DNA from: Chryseomicrobium excrementi
Lineage (GTDB): Bacteria; Bacillota; Bacilli; Bacillales_A; Planococcaceae
DNA length: 64,000 nt
Direction of reading: 5' to 3'
Assembly: GCF_002798305.1 (NCBI RefSeq)
Contig: NZ_PCGR01000001.1
Span: forward strand, 372,001-436,000
How positions within the stretch are numbered: position 1 is the stretch's first letter; each line of letters starts with the position of its first letter. Below, in pieces: positions 17,776 through 25,548 of the stretch. The translations under genes and the position numbers were made by a program. The notes beneath the pieces were generated by a model, which made no database searches, was not told the DNA's origin, and worked only from the letters and a program-made list of their open reading frames with translations.

Positions 17776-17915
17776 AAACACTCTACCCATACAAGGGCAG
17801 AGTGTCGGTAATATTATCTTCCAAGTCAGCACTTGATGGAGGGAGCACCTTTCTGCACTGCAGAGGTTGCTGAAGCGTCACAGGGCCATATCCCTCGGCT
17901 TCTCTTGATAATAGC
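17776..17915 (-). promoter_or_regulatory. SAM-I riboswitch (S-box leader) controlling metA
   Basis: Read on the minus strand, the aptamer shows TATCAAGAGAAG, CCGAGGGA, GGCCC, CAGCAACC and AAGGTGCT, the S-box core, closed by P1 (TATTATC near 17912 with GATAATA near 17814). It is followed by a terminator stem at 17778-17805 with a T-rich tail. SAM binding is expected to favour the terminator and switch off metA. Confidence 0.96.
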
Positions 17916-17938
17916 TATTCAATTGGGATGTTGCTGTC

Positions 17939-17967
17939 ATTTTAGCACTACATGAAAGACCTAGCAA
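17939..17967 (-). promoter_or_regulatory. sigma-A promoter for the metA leader
   Basis: On the minus strand TTGCTA (17967-17962), a 17-bp spacer and TAAAAT (17944-17939) lie just upstream of the riboswitch, putting the start of transcription near its 5' end. Confidence 0.7.
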
Positions 17968-17968
17968 G

Positions 17969-18352
17969 CTATTCTTCAATATCGAAGATCAAATCATCCT
18001 CGTCTTGTTCATGACTCCCGTCACCAAAGAAAGCGGTCGTAATCAATGTCAAATGCGTCGCTTCCGCTCCCTCTTCTGGAACCCAGCGCTCATCTGGTAT
18101 GATTTCAAAAGGAATCATCCGCGTGGCCTTTGAAGAGGCACTGCCCACAGGCTCAAATGACAATTTCGCCACTAATTCCCGCGTCTCTTTCTTACATACT
18201 TCTAGACGAATATCTTCAAGATCTTCATCATTCTCTAGTCCTTCGATGTAGATAGTTCCAGAGAGGTTGATGCCGTGCTCAATATACGGATGGTCGACCA
18301 CCGTATCAATTTTGATCAATCCTTTTTCAATATGCGATTCAAACGAATTCAT
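17969..18352 (-). CDS. uncharacterised soluble protein, possibly Spo0M/arrestin-like
   Basis: This 127-residue acidic protein has no membrane segment. It begins MNSFESHIEKGLIKIDTVVD and contains the stretch YIEHGINLSGTIYIEGL followed by LEDIRLEV, which recalls the beta-sandwich wording of Spo0M-type arrestin-like proteins (a ligand strand, then GTIYIEG). That resemblance is weak and from memory. The C-terminus is strongly acidic (EQDEDDLIFDIEE). It starts 2 bases after the stop of the AI-2E family gene, so they share a transcript. Confidence 0.6.
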   Translation of the reverse strand: MNSFESHIEKGLIKIDTVVDHPYIEHGINLSGTIYIEGLENDEDLEDIRLEVCKKETRELVAKLSFEPVGSASSKATRMIPFEIIPDERWVPEEGAEATHLTLITTAFFGDGSHEQDEDDLIFDIEE

Positions 18353-18354
18353 AA

Positions 18355-19557
18355 TTACTCCACCTTATTTGTTTTCGTACTATATTCATAGTGATTGTCC
18401 ACAACCGGCTCATATCGATTATACCGCATTTTAAACAATCGGAAAAAGTGTGTGACAATTACTTTTACTATAGCATACCCTGGAATCCCAAGGATAACGC
18501 CAGGTACTCCAAATAAAGCACCGGCCGTAATTAAAACAAAGATGATCGTAATCGGATGAATATGCAATGTTCTGCCCATGATTTGAGGCGAGATGAACTT
18601 TCCTTCAACTAACTGGACAACGGTCCATACTGCTGCAAGCTTCAGTAACATGAACGGGGATTGAATCAATGCGATGATGACCGCTGGTGTGATTGCAATA
18701 ATTGGTCCGAGGTATGGCACCACACTCGTCACCATAGCAATTGCTCCTAGAAGTACGGCATAGGGCATCTGGATGATACTGAATCCAATGAACACCATGA
18801 ATCCAATGGCAGCGGAGACCAATAATTGCCCCTGTATGTATGAGCTGATCTGCTTGTCGATGTCCGTGAACACTTGTGCCGTCTCGTCACGCATACGAGG
18901 AGGCAACATGCGTAAGATGTACTGTGGCAACTTCTCCCCGTCTTTTAGTAAGTAAAAAACGATAAACGGTACTGTGACAAGGGCTAAAATAAAACTGGTG
19001 ATTGCACCAATAAAAGATGTGATTCCCGTAGCGATCCTAGTGAACGTATCTTGGAAAAACATCGCCAGTTGACTTGGTAGATCTTGAATCATCTCATTAA
19101 GGTCTGCTTCAATCGTATCGTAGTAGCCTGAAAACATCGATGTCTGCAGCCAAGCTGTAAAGTTGTTCACAAGCAGCGAAAAGTCATCAGGGAAGTTTTC
19201 GATAAAACGAATCGATTGTTCTTTTAAATAGGGAAATACGAGCAGTACAATCAGAGTGATCAGTCCTACGACTGCCAAGAACAGAATCAAGATACCCCAG
19301 ATGCGCGGAATCTTTACCTGTTCTAGTAAACGCAATACCGGACGCAATAAGTAATACACTATAGTTGCTAAGATGATGGGTAATACTACATTTCCTAAAA
19401 AGACGGTAAGTGGATTAAACACAAACGATACCAAATCGAAAATAAATATGGTTAATCCTATCAAGACAATCAGCAGTAAAGCAAAAATCGTATTCTTCCC
19501 ACCTAAAAATTGAATAAATCTTGTGTCAAAAAACCCTGACTTTTTGTCTTCGAACAT
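18355..19557 (-). CDS. AI-2E family membrane transporter
   Basis: This 400-residue polytopic protein has about eight hydrophobic segments with the family layout: two N-terminal pairs, a large soluble part (about residues 110-180) and a C-terminal membrane block. Conserved wording includes VPFIVFYLLKDGE, YIQGQLLVSAAIGF and SVVPYLGPII plus EGKFISPQIMGRTLHIHP. The family includes TqsA and Na+/H+ antiporter members, so the true substrate is uncertain. GGGGGGAAAGCT precedes the ATG. It lies 11 bases after the LCP gene in one operon. Confidence 0.88.
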   Translation of the reverse strand: MFEDKKSGFFDTRFIQFLGGKNTIFALLLIVLIGLTIFIFDLVSFVFNPLTVFLGNVVLPIILATIVYYLLRPVLRLLEQVKIPRIWGILILFLAVVGLITLIVLLVFPYLKEQSIRFIENFPDDFSLLVNNFTAWLQTSMFSGYYDTIEADLNEMIQDLPSQLAMFFQDTFTRIATGITSFIGAITSFILALVTVPFIVFYLLKDGEKLPQYILRMLPPRMRDETAQVFTDIDKQISSYIQGQLLVSAAIGFMVFIGFSIIQMPYAVLLGAIAMVTSVVPYLGPIIAITPAVIIALIQSPFMLLKLAAVWTVVQLVEGKFISPQIMGRTLHIHPITIIFVLITAGALFGVPGVILGIPGYAIVKVIVTHFFRLFKMRYNRYEPVVDNHYEYSTKTNKVE

Positions 19558-19568
19558 AGCTTTCCCCC

Positions 19569-20492
19569 CTACTTGAGAAACTCTGAAATCGCAGTCTGAG
19601 CTGCTTCCTTATTGATTTCGATTACACTTCCGGCATGGCTGTATGAGTTGTAGCTGTACTCCCCTTCGCGAGGAATGGTCAAGCGCTCGATTTCTGGCTT
19701 GCCCCCTGTAGCAGCGTCTAGTAGGAAGCCAAGTTTTTCTGTGCTGCCGATATCTGTTTGAATATACCCATTTAAAGCCCCTGCAAACTTAGGCAGACGG
19801 TGCAAGTTTCCTGGTGAAGTCATTTCTTCTGACAACGCTTCGAACACGACTTGTTGGCGTCTAACACGTCCAAAATCGCCTTCTTCATCTTTCCGAAATC
19901 TTGCATAACCCAAGAGCTCTTTTCCTGAAAGTTTATGAACACCTTGTTTCAATTCTACACCGATTTCCTCGGACATGTCTTTTTCTACATCGATCTCCAC
20001 GCCGTCCGGAGCTAACACATCGACCATCGTCTCAAAGCTCGTAAAATCAATGAGTGCATAATGATGAATCGGGACACCGAACATCCCTTCAATCGTCTGT
20101 TTAGTGAGTTCTGCACCTCCGAGGTAGTAGGCAGTGTTTAACTTATAGGATTGGTATCCTGGGATTTCTGCATAGATATCCCGCATGAGCGACACCAATT
20201 TCACATCATTCGTGTCAGGGTCCCAAGAAGCGATCATCATCGTATCCGTTCGTGACTTCTCTTCTCCCCGACTATCCACGCCTAAGAGCAACACATTCAT
20301 TCGACCTCCCTCATAGGCAGTTCCAGAAAATGCTTCCGGCTCTTGCTCCTCCGCCAATTGGGTCCCTTGCCAGTAAGTAAATGCGACGTATCCGGCACCA
20401 ACTAGCACCAACACGACTAAGAGCTTCATTAAGCCTTTAAAAGGCGATCTGCGTCGTTTGCGGGCCCTTCTCTCTGTTCGTAATTCTTCCAT
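19569..20492 (-). CDS. LCP (LytR-CpsA-Psr) family cell-wall glycopolymer ligase, TagU-like
   Basis: The 307-residue protein would attach teichoic acid or another polymer to peptidoglycan on the outer face of the membrane. A basic N-terminus (RRARKRRRSP) and one membrane segment (about residues 22-40) precede the LCP domain. Conserved parts are NVLLLGVDSRG, RTDTMMIASW, LVSLMRDIYAEIPG, KLNTAYYLGG and YARFRKDEEGDFGRVRRQQ with the arginines that bind pyrophosphate. I chose ATG 20492 because AAAGGGTGTTGACC precedes it. An ECF-type promoter match lies upstream. Confidence 0.93.
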   Translation of the reverse strand: MEELRTERRARKRRRSPFKGLMKLLVVLVLVGAGYVAFTYWQGTQLAEEQEPEAFSGTAYEGGRMNVLLLGVDSRGEEKSRTDTMMIASWDPDTNDVKLVSLMRDIYAEIPGYQSYKLNTAYYLGGAELTKQTIEGMFGVPIHHYALIDFTSFETMVDVLAPDGVEIDVEKDMSEEIGVELKQGVHKLSGKELLGYARFRKDEEGDFGRVRRQQVVFEALSEEMTSPGNLHRLPKFAGALNGYIQTDIGSTEKLGFLLDAATGGKPEIERLTIPREGEYSYNSYSHAGSVIEINKEAAQTAISEFLK

Positions 20493-20519
20493 GGTCAACA
20501 CCCTTTCTATAGATATCAT

Positions 20520-20546
20520 AACGTATTGGAAGAACAAGTAGTTTCA
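20520..20546 (-). promoter_or_regulatory. ECF sigma-type promoter candidate for the LCP gene
   Basis: On the minus strand TGAAAC (20546-20541), 17 bases and CGTT (20523-20520) resemble sigma-X/sigma-M type promoters (TGAAAC-N16/17-CGTC); the last base differs. B. subtilis lytR is known to be under ECF control. Confidence 0.45.
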
Positions 20547-20570
20547 TAGTTTGCGCAGAAGTGATAGAAT
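20542..20570 (+). promoter_or_regulatory. promoter candidate for msrA, overlapping the LCP promoter
   Basis: TTTCAT (20542-20547), a 17-bp spacer and TAGAAT (20565-20570) lie 30 bases before msrA. Its -35 shares five bases with the divergent ECF-type -35. Confidence 0.45.
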
Positions 20571-20601
20571 TTTTTCAGCACCATGAATCGGAGGAGATAC
20601 T

Positions 20602-21117
20602 ATGGAAAAAGCAATTTTTGCAGGCGGCTGTTTTTGGTGTATGGTAAAACCATTCGATAGCTACCCTGGCATTCATAAAGTGACATCTGGTTACATGGGT
20701 GGTCATGTTGACAACCCAACATACGAACAGGTAAAAACAGGTACTACAGGCCACCTCGAAGTCGTGGAGATCGAGTTCGAACCAGCCTTGTTCCCTTACA
20801 GTCAACTTCTTGAGATTTATTGGCAGCAGATTGACCCTACAGACGACGAGGGACAGTTCCAAGACCGCGGGGATCAATACCGTACAGCAATCTTCTATAC
20901 AACAGAAGAACAGCAACAACTTGCTGAAAAAGCAAAAGAGGAATTAGCGGCAAGCGGCAAGTTCCAGAAACCTATTGTCACTCGTATCTTACCTGCTTCT
21001 ACCTTTTATGAAGCAGAAGACTACCATCAAGACTTTTATAAAAAAGAACCAGATCACTACCAACAAGATCGTGCCCAGTCTGGTCGTGACGAGTTCATCG
21101 AGAAGAACTGGAAGTGA
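20602..21117 (+). CDS. msrA: peptide methionine sulfoxide reductase MsrA (first copy)
   Basis: The 171-residue enzyme reduces methionine-S-sulfoxide in proteins. The catalytic Cys10 lies in [14 protein letters not shown], and the family stretches [27 protein letters not shown] and AEDYHQDF are present. GGAGGAGATACT-like sequence precedes the ATG. A second msrA with a linked msrB lies at 43777-44304. This copy has its own promoter region shared with the divergent LCP gene, so the two MsrA enzymes are probably induced differently. Confidence 0.96.
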   Translation: MEKAIFAGGCFWCMVKPFDSYPGIHKVTSGYMGGHVDNPTYEQVKTGTTGHLEVVEIEFEPALFPYSQLLEIYWQQIDPTDDEGQFQDRGDQYRTAIFYTTEEQQQLAEKAKEELAASGKFQKPIVTRILPASTFYEAEDYHQDFYKKEPDHYQQDRAQSGRDEFIEKNWK

Positions 21118-21174
21118 CATTTCCTCATTTCATGGTATAATGAAATGATTGTGTTAACAGGAGGGTATGAACTA

Positions 21175-22782
21175 ATGATTCAAGTAAGCGAAGTCAGTTT
21201 GCGATTTGGTGATCGTAAACTTTTTGAAGATGTCAATATTAAATTTACTGCAGGAAACTGTTACGGTTTGATCGGTGCCAACGGTGCTGGGAAATCTACA
21301 TTTATTAAAATCCTATCAGGTGACCTAGAGCCTCAAGAAGGCCACGTCTCCATGGGTCCGGATGAGCGTCTAGCTGTCCTGAAGCAGAATCACTTTGAAT
21401 ACGAAGAGTTCCAGGTTCTTGAGACGGTCATGATGGGCCACAAACGTCTCTATGAGGTCATGAAAGAAAAGAACGCCATCTACATGAAAGAAGACTTCTC
21501 TGATGAAGACGGCATGCGCGCTGCAGAGCTTGAAGGCGAATTTGCTGACATGAACGGATGGGAAGCAGAATCGGAAGCAGCTATCTTGCTTCAGGGCTTA
21601 GGTATCACAGAAGAGATGCACACTAAGCTTATGAGCGACTTAAATGGTTCTGACAAAGTGAAGGTCTTGCTTGCTCAAGCTCTATTTGGCAAACCCGATG
21701 TACTCTTACTCGATGAGCCTACCAACCACTTGGACTTAAAGGCGATCCAGTGGTTAGAAGAGTTTTTGATTAACTTTGAGAACACAGTTATCGTCGTATC
21801 TCACGACCGTCACTTCTTAAACAAAGTATGTACACATATTGCGGACCTAGACTTTGGAAAGATCCAAGTCTATGTTGGGAACTACGATTTCTGGTACGAG
21901 TCAAGCCAACTAGCTTTAAAAATGGCACAAGACCAGAACAAGAAAAAAGAAGAAAAGATCAAAGAGCTTCAAGCATTCGTTGCACGCTTTAGTGCCAACG
22001 CTTCGAAATCCAAGCAAGCAACATCTCGTAAGAAAACTCTTGAGAAAATCGAGCTCGATGATATTCGTCCATCTTCTCGTAAGTATCCATACGTCAACTT
22101 CTCCATGAAACGTGAAATCGGTAACGATGTTCTTCAAGTTCAAGGCTTAGGCTATGAGCAAGAAGGTCAAACGTTATTGAAAGATGTTCACTTCATGCTA
22201 AACAAAGACGACAAAGTGGTATTACTTGGTGATGAACTTGCTAAGTCTGCACTTCTTCGCATCTTAGCCGAAGAAGAACAACCAACTTCAGGGTCGGTTC
22301 GTTGGGGTGTCACTACAACTCGTGCCTACTTCCCTATCGATAATGCTCGTTACTTCGAAGGCAGTGAAACGTCACTCGTTGATTGGCTGCGTCAGTATTC
22401 ACCAGACGATGAGTCTGAGACCTTCCTGCGTGGCTTCCTAGGACGTATGTTGTTCTCTGGGGAAGAAGTAAAGAAAAAGCCTTCTGTCTTATCTGGTGGA
22501 GAAAAAGTGCGTTGTATGTTATCGAAGATGATGTTATCTGAATCGAATGTATTGCTCTTTGATGAGCCTACCAACCACTTGGACTTGGAGTCTATCCAAG
22601 CACTCAACAACGGATTGATTGCATTTAAAGGTGCCATGTTGTTCACTTCCCATGACCATCAGTTCATCCAGACAATTGCAAATCGTGTCATCGAGATCCA
22701 ACCAGATGGAACGATTCTAGATAAACAATTGTCGTACGATGAGTTTCTTGAGTGGAAAGAGCAACACGCTGTAACAAAATAA
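21175..22782 (+). CDS. ABC-F family ATPase (YkpA/YbiT-like)
   Basis: This 535-residue protein has two ATP-binding cassettes and no membrane segment, the mark of ABC-F translation factors that act on the ribosome. Cassette 1 shows GANGAGKST and LLLDEPTNHLDL. Cassette 2 has a degenerate Walker A (GDELAKSALLRIL instead of the GxxGxGK pattern) but intact LSGGEKVRCML and LLFDEPTNHLDLES. The P-loop difference is a known trait of the YbiT subfamily. ATG 21175 is chosen because ACAGGAGGGTATGA precedes it. The inter-domain linker is lysine-rich. Confidence 0.93.
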   Translation: MIQVSEVSLRFGDRKLFEDVNIKFTAGNCYGLIGANGAGKSTFIKILSGDLEPQEGHVSMGPDERLAVLKQNHFEYEEFQVLETVMMGHKRLYEVMKEKNAIYMKEDFSDEDGMRAAELEGEFADMNGWEAESEAAILLQGLGITEEMHTKLMSDLNGSDKVKVLLAQALFGKPDVLLLDEPTNHLDLKAIQWLEEFLINFENTVIVVSHDRHFLNKVCTHIADLDFGKIQVYVGNYDFWYESSQLALKMAQDQNKKKEEKIKELQAFVARFSANASKSKQATSRKKTLEKIELDDIRPSSRKYPYVNFSMKREIGNDVLQVQGLGYEQEGQTLLKDVHFMLNKDDKVVLLGDELAKSALLRILAEEEQPTSGSVRWGVTTTRAYFPIDNARYFEGSETSLVDWLRQYSPDDESETFLRGFLGRMLFSGEEVKKKPSVLSGGEKVRCMLSKMMLSESNVLLFDEPTNHLDLESIQALNNGLIAFKGAMLFTSHDHQFIQTIANRVIEIQPDGTILDKQLSYDEFLEWKEQHAVTK

Positions 22783-22787
22783 ATACA

Positions 22788-22818
22788 AAAAACACATCCC
22801 GCAGGATGTGTTTTTTTT
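22788..22818. terminator. bidirectional terminator after the ABC-F gene
   Basis: An 8-bp stem (22792-22799 with 22804-22811) is flanked by an A run and eight T residues and serves both convergent genes. Confidence 0.9.
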
Positions 22819-23281
22819 ACATAGGAGTTCGTTTCATAAATTGACCGATCAACGATTTAGTTGGGAGCTTCCCTAAGATAGATTCTCCACTTGCAGATAA
22901 GCGTTTCAGTGTTGCGAGTAAGTTGTCATCTCCTGCCCAATGGTCTTCTAACACTTGTGGAGACAGGCGATTCACCAGCATATTCAGTACAAATGTGGCA
23001 ATGACTAAGTCATCGACAAATCCGCCTGGACCTGCCAGCAGTTCTGGCATGAAATCGACTGGTGCAACAAAATAAGCGATTCCAGCCCCAAGTAGAGCCT
23101 TGCTTTTAAAATCAATACGCGGGTCTGCTAAGGATTTGATCATCAGATGAAAAATATCCGGTGCGAATAATAGATAGGACGTGACTTTGGTCATTCCTTT
23201 TTTTTGAAAGTAGGACGTGATAGACTTACGTAAACGCTCATAAAAATCGAGCTGTTGTTCATACTCAGTAGTTTGCATCAT
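22817..23281 (-). CDS. YkvA/DUF1232 family membrane protein
   Basis: This 154-residue protein carries the DUF1232 core, a short membrane-associated region: DPRIDFKSKALLGAGIAYFVAPVDFMPE followed by GGFVDDLVIATFVL (quoted in parts, about residues 78-125). The APVDFMPE and VDDL motifs are typical. Its function is unknown in all characterised cases. On the minus strand an extended -10 (TGGTATACT) lies about 25 bases upstream of the ATG, which follows GGGAGGAATC. Confidence 0.83.
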   Translation of the reverse strand: MMQTTEYEQQLDFYERLRKSITSYFQKKGMTKVTSYLLFAPDIFHLMIKSLADPRIDFKSKALLGAGIAYFVAPVDFMPELLAGPGGFVDDLVIATFVLNMLVNRLSPQVLEDHWAGDDNLLATLKRLSASGESILGKLPTKSLIGQFMKRTPM

Positions 23282-23322
23282 GATTCCTCCCTTTCCATCA
23301 GTATACCAATTTTTTCGTAACT

Positions 23323-23349
23323 TGAAACTTCCAGCTCCCTCGACCCGTC
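23323..23349 (+). promoter_or_regulatory. ECF sigma-type promoter (TGAAAC-N17-CGTC) for the lipoprotein gene
   Basis: TGAAAC (23323-23328), 17 bases and CGTC (23346-23349) match sigma-M/sigma-X type promoters. The lipoprotein ribosome binding site lies just downstream. Confidence 0.55.
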
Positions 23350-23375
23350 TAACAAGTTAAAGGAGGCATCTGAAC

Positions 23376-24032
23376 ATGAAAAAGCTCTTGCTACTACTCG
23401 TGATGCTACTCGCTGCCTGTTCTCAGCAAGCTGCAGATGACCCGTCACCACAGCCACAACCGACTCCAACTGAAGAACAGCCTTCCACTGAAGAGCCAGC
23501 TGAAACGCCCGAGACAGAGATTGACCTGCATGACTACTTCATGCCCAATCAATCGATAGCCTCGTTTTTAGGTGACGGAAATGAGTACGCCACTTACACC
23601 TTGAGTACACAGCACTTATATGAAAATTATATTGGTACGCTAGAAGACAATGGGGGTACTGTGATGCAACGGATTTACCGAGTTGAAGAAAATCGCATTG
23701 TGAAAATCTTTGAGCAAGCAGAAGCCTATGATGCGGATTTTCCCGCTCTCAGCGAACTGGAGTCCATGCCAGAACTTGAAATCTATTTATCTCTACCTTT
23801 TGAGGTGGGTCATGAGTTCAACGGTTGGACCATCACCGACACAAACGCTTCTTTAGAAACACCGTATCAGAATTTTTCAGATGTCTTAGTCATGGAGCAA
23901 GAAGGATCTGACGGAAGCATCCTACAAAAGTACTTTGCCCAAGGATTTGGCGAAGTGAAACGTGTCTTCAAAATGCCTGGAGGCGAAGGAGAACAGTTTG
24001 AAGTGACTTCCACTTTAGAATCTGTAGAGTAA
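23376..24032 (+). CDS. uncharacterised lipoprotein
   Basis: This 218-residue protein has a lipoprotein signal peptide with lipobox LAAC (Cys15). A proline/threonine/glutamate-rich linker follows (about residues 22-50), which would span the cell wall, and then a soluble domain of beta strands. I recognise no family. The domain has the look of an extracytoplasmic sensor or binding domain, which is not provable here. AAAGGAGGCATCTGAAC precedes the ATG, and an ECF-type promoter match lies 27 bases upstream of the start. It is monocistronic. Confidence 0.78.
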   Translation: MKKLLLLLVMLLAACSQQAADDPSPQPQPTPTEEQPSTEEPAETPETEIDLHDYFMPNQSIASFLGDGNEYATYTLSTQHLYENYIGTLEDNGGTVMQRIYRVEENRIVKIFEQAEAYDADFPALSELESMPELEIYLSLPFEVGHEFNGWTITDTNASLETPYQNFSDVLVMEQEGSDGSILQKYFAQGFGEVKRVFKMPGGEGEQFEVTSTLESVE

Positions 24033-24036
24033 AGAA

Positions 24037-24065
24037 AAGGATGACCACGGGGGTCATCCTTTTTG
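24037..24065 (+). terminator. intrinsic terminator after the lipoprotein gene
   Basis: A 9-bp perfect stem (24038-24046 with 24052-24060) with a five-base loop is followed by a T run. Confidence 0.9.
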
Positions 24066-24069
24066 TATC

Positions 24070-24270
24070 TTATAGTTTTGTTACGTTCGCAGCTTGTGGT
24101 CCGCGGTTGCCTTCTACCACTTCGAACTCTACCGCTTGACCTTCATCAAGAGATTTGAATCCGTCACCGTTGATTGCTGAGAAGTGTACGAATACATCGT
24201 TTTCTCCTTCAACTTCGATGAAGCCGAATCCTTTTTCTGCATTGAACCATTTTACTGTACCTTGTTTCAT
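24070..24270 (-). CDS. cold-shock protein (CspA family), copy 1
   Basis: The 66-residue single-stranded nucleic-acid-binding protein acts as an RNA chaperone. RNP1 (KGFGFIE) and RNP2 (DVFVHFSAI) are intact. The ATG at 24270 is preceded by TTGGAGGTTGTTCAC. A long leader with competing hairpins lies upstream. Two other csp genes occur at 54651 and 55893; this one shares most wording with the copy at 55893. Confidence 0.96.
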   Translation of the reverse strand: MKQGTVKWFNAEKGFGFIEVEGENDVFVHFSAINGDGFKSLDEGQAVEFEVVEGNRGPQAANVTKL

Positions 24271-24296
24271 GTGAACAACCTCCAAATAGATAATCA

Positions 24297-24374
24297 ATAT
24301 GTGAAAAGCAAAAAATTCACATATCCGATGAAGTACCGATGCGTTCACATCGATCACTACATAGGATATGTGAA
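24297..24374 (-). promoter_or_regulatory. cold-shock gene leader with competing hairpins
   Basis: On the minus strand three segments occur in order: A (24374-24364), B (24326-24316) and C (24305-24297). A and B pair over 11 bp, enclosing a small inner stem (24352-24348 with 24341-24337). B and C pair over 9 bp instead. The two folds exclude each other, as expected of a temperature-sensing csp leader. Confidence 0.6.
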
Positions 24375-24460
24375 TTGGGTTACGGTTTTCACTATACATT
24401 GTTAGTTAAATTATATCAGTTCCAGTTTCTTCGTCAACAGCTATTATCTGATTACATGCA

Positions 24461-24742
24461 TTATTCTGCTAGTTCCGTAAAAATAAACAAGCCATGATAG
24501 AGCTGCAAGTCTTCTTCACAGTCTTCGCAATAGCAAACTTCTTTGCCATCCCAAAATGCATGGTAGCCATTTATTTCACGAGAAAATGTGTAGGCTTGTT
24601 GAAACTCTTGAACTTTATGTACAAGATGCTGCTTTGCTTCCTTCTCGGATGGGAAGGACCAGCTGTCTACAATATGGTGCTGCCAGCCTTCAAACAAATA
24701 CCACGGCTCATAATCAGCCTTCATATAGATCACACGATACAT
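24461..24742 (-). CDS. DUF1033 family protein
   Basis: This 93-residue soluble protein begins MYRVIYMKADYEPWYLFEGW. It contains the family end motif with CYCEDCEEDLQLYHGL: three cysteines and acidic residues that could bind a metal. Members are found across Bacilli, with no known function. GGAGGGACACAC precedes the ATG. It is transcribed alone toward the csp gene. Confidence 0.82.
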   Translation of the reverse strand: MYRVIYMKADYEPWYLFEGWQHHIVDSWSFPSEKEAKQHLVHKVQEFQQAYTFSREINGYHAFWDGKEVCYCEDCEEDLQLYHGLFIFTELAE

Positions 24743-24843
24743 GTGTGTCCCTCCTTCCTTCTCTCATTATGCTAAAACAATTAGGTGCTGTCGACTAAAG
24801 TGCTTGCAATTCTTTGTCTAGAAACTGATACTTACGTTAAGAA

Positions 24844-24869
24844 TGAAACTTTTCGGTCCCCAAAACGTA
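24844..24869 (+). promoter_or_regulatory. sigma-W-type promoter (TGAAAC-N16-CGTA) for xpaC-telA
   Basis: TGAAAC (24844-24849), exactly 16 bases and CGTA (24866-24869) match the B. subtilis sigma-W consensus perfectly, 29 bases before the xpaC start. sigma-W governs the envelope-stress and antimicrobial-peptide response. Confidence 0.8.
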
Positions 24870-24897
24870 TGTAAAAGTAGTGAAACGAGGTGCAGCT

Positions 24898-25548
24898 ATG
24901 AATTCAAAATATACAGCAATTCGACATGTGCTCAATATTCCCATCGCGGGGTCGTCTTTATTATTGTTACTCGTCCCGTTTGATGCAGGGCTCACCCTAA
25001 GTGCCTTTGTAGCTGCGGGTACGTATGCAGCTTCCAATTACTCTATTAAAGGTGTGCAGAAGTACCATGTCGTCAAAAAACATGGACTTACTTGGTCAGA
25101 ACTTCAGCATATTTCTAAACAAGTTGGAGAAGCGCAAGAAAAGATGCGTGAGCTCAATCAATACTATACCAAAGTTCGGTCATTTCGTTCCATCAAACAA
25201 TTGATCGAGATGAACCGGGCAGCAAAACGGATTGTTCAGCTTGTCAAAGAAGATCCAAAACGCTTCTATTTAGTCGAATCCTTTTTTTATTCGCACATGG
25301 ACAGTGCATTAGAAATCACCAAAAAATACGCGCTACTCGTGAGACAACCTAGTAAAGATGCTTCTACAAAGCTTGCACTTTTAGATGCTCGTGAAATGAT
25401 GGATGACATCAATGAACTTCTACAACAAGACGTCAACGATGTTGTCAAACAAGATATCAACCGTCTCCAGCTCGAGCTGGATTACGCTAAACAATTGACC
25501 ACTTCCCGTCTACCGGAACCGAAAGGAGATCAACCACATGAACGCTGA
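24898..25548 (+). CDS. XpaC-like protein (5-bromo-4-chloroindolyl phosphate hydrolysis family)
   Basis: This 216-residue protein has two N-terminal hydrophobic segments (about residues 11-45) and a helical cytoplasmic part rich in basic residues. It belongs to the XpaC family, named from a phosphatase-plate phenotype; the biochemical role is unknown. It is paired with telA, as xpaC-yaaN is in B. subtilis. The ATG at 24898 has ACGAGGTGCAGCT upstream. The stop overlaps the telA start by 11 bp. A perfect sigma-W-type promoter lies upstream. Confidence 0.85.
   Translation: MNSKYTAIRHVLNIPIAGSSLLLLLVPFDAGLTLSAFVAAGTYAASNYSIKGVQKYHVVKKHGLTWSELQHISKQVGEAQEKMRELNQYYTKVRSFRSIKQLIEMNRAAKRIVQLVKEDPKRFYLVESFFYSHMDSALEITKKYALLVRQPSKDASTKLALLDAREMMDDINELLQQDVNDVVKQDINRLQLELDYAKQLTTSRLPEPKGDQPHER

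Noticed and set aside
21175-22782. Second cassette of the ABC-F protein as a degraded domain
   Set aside because: The divergent P-loop is typical of the YbiT subfamily, and signature and Walker B are intact.
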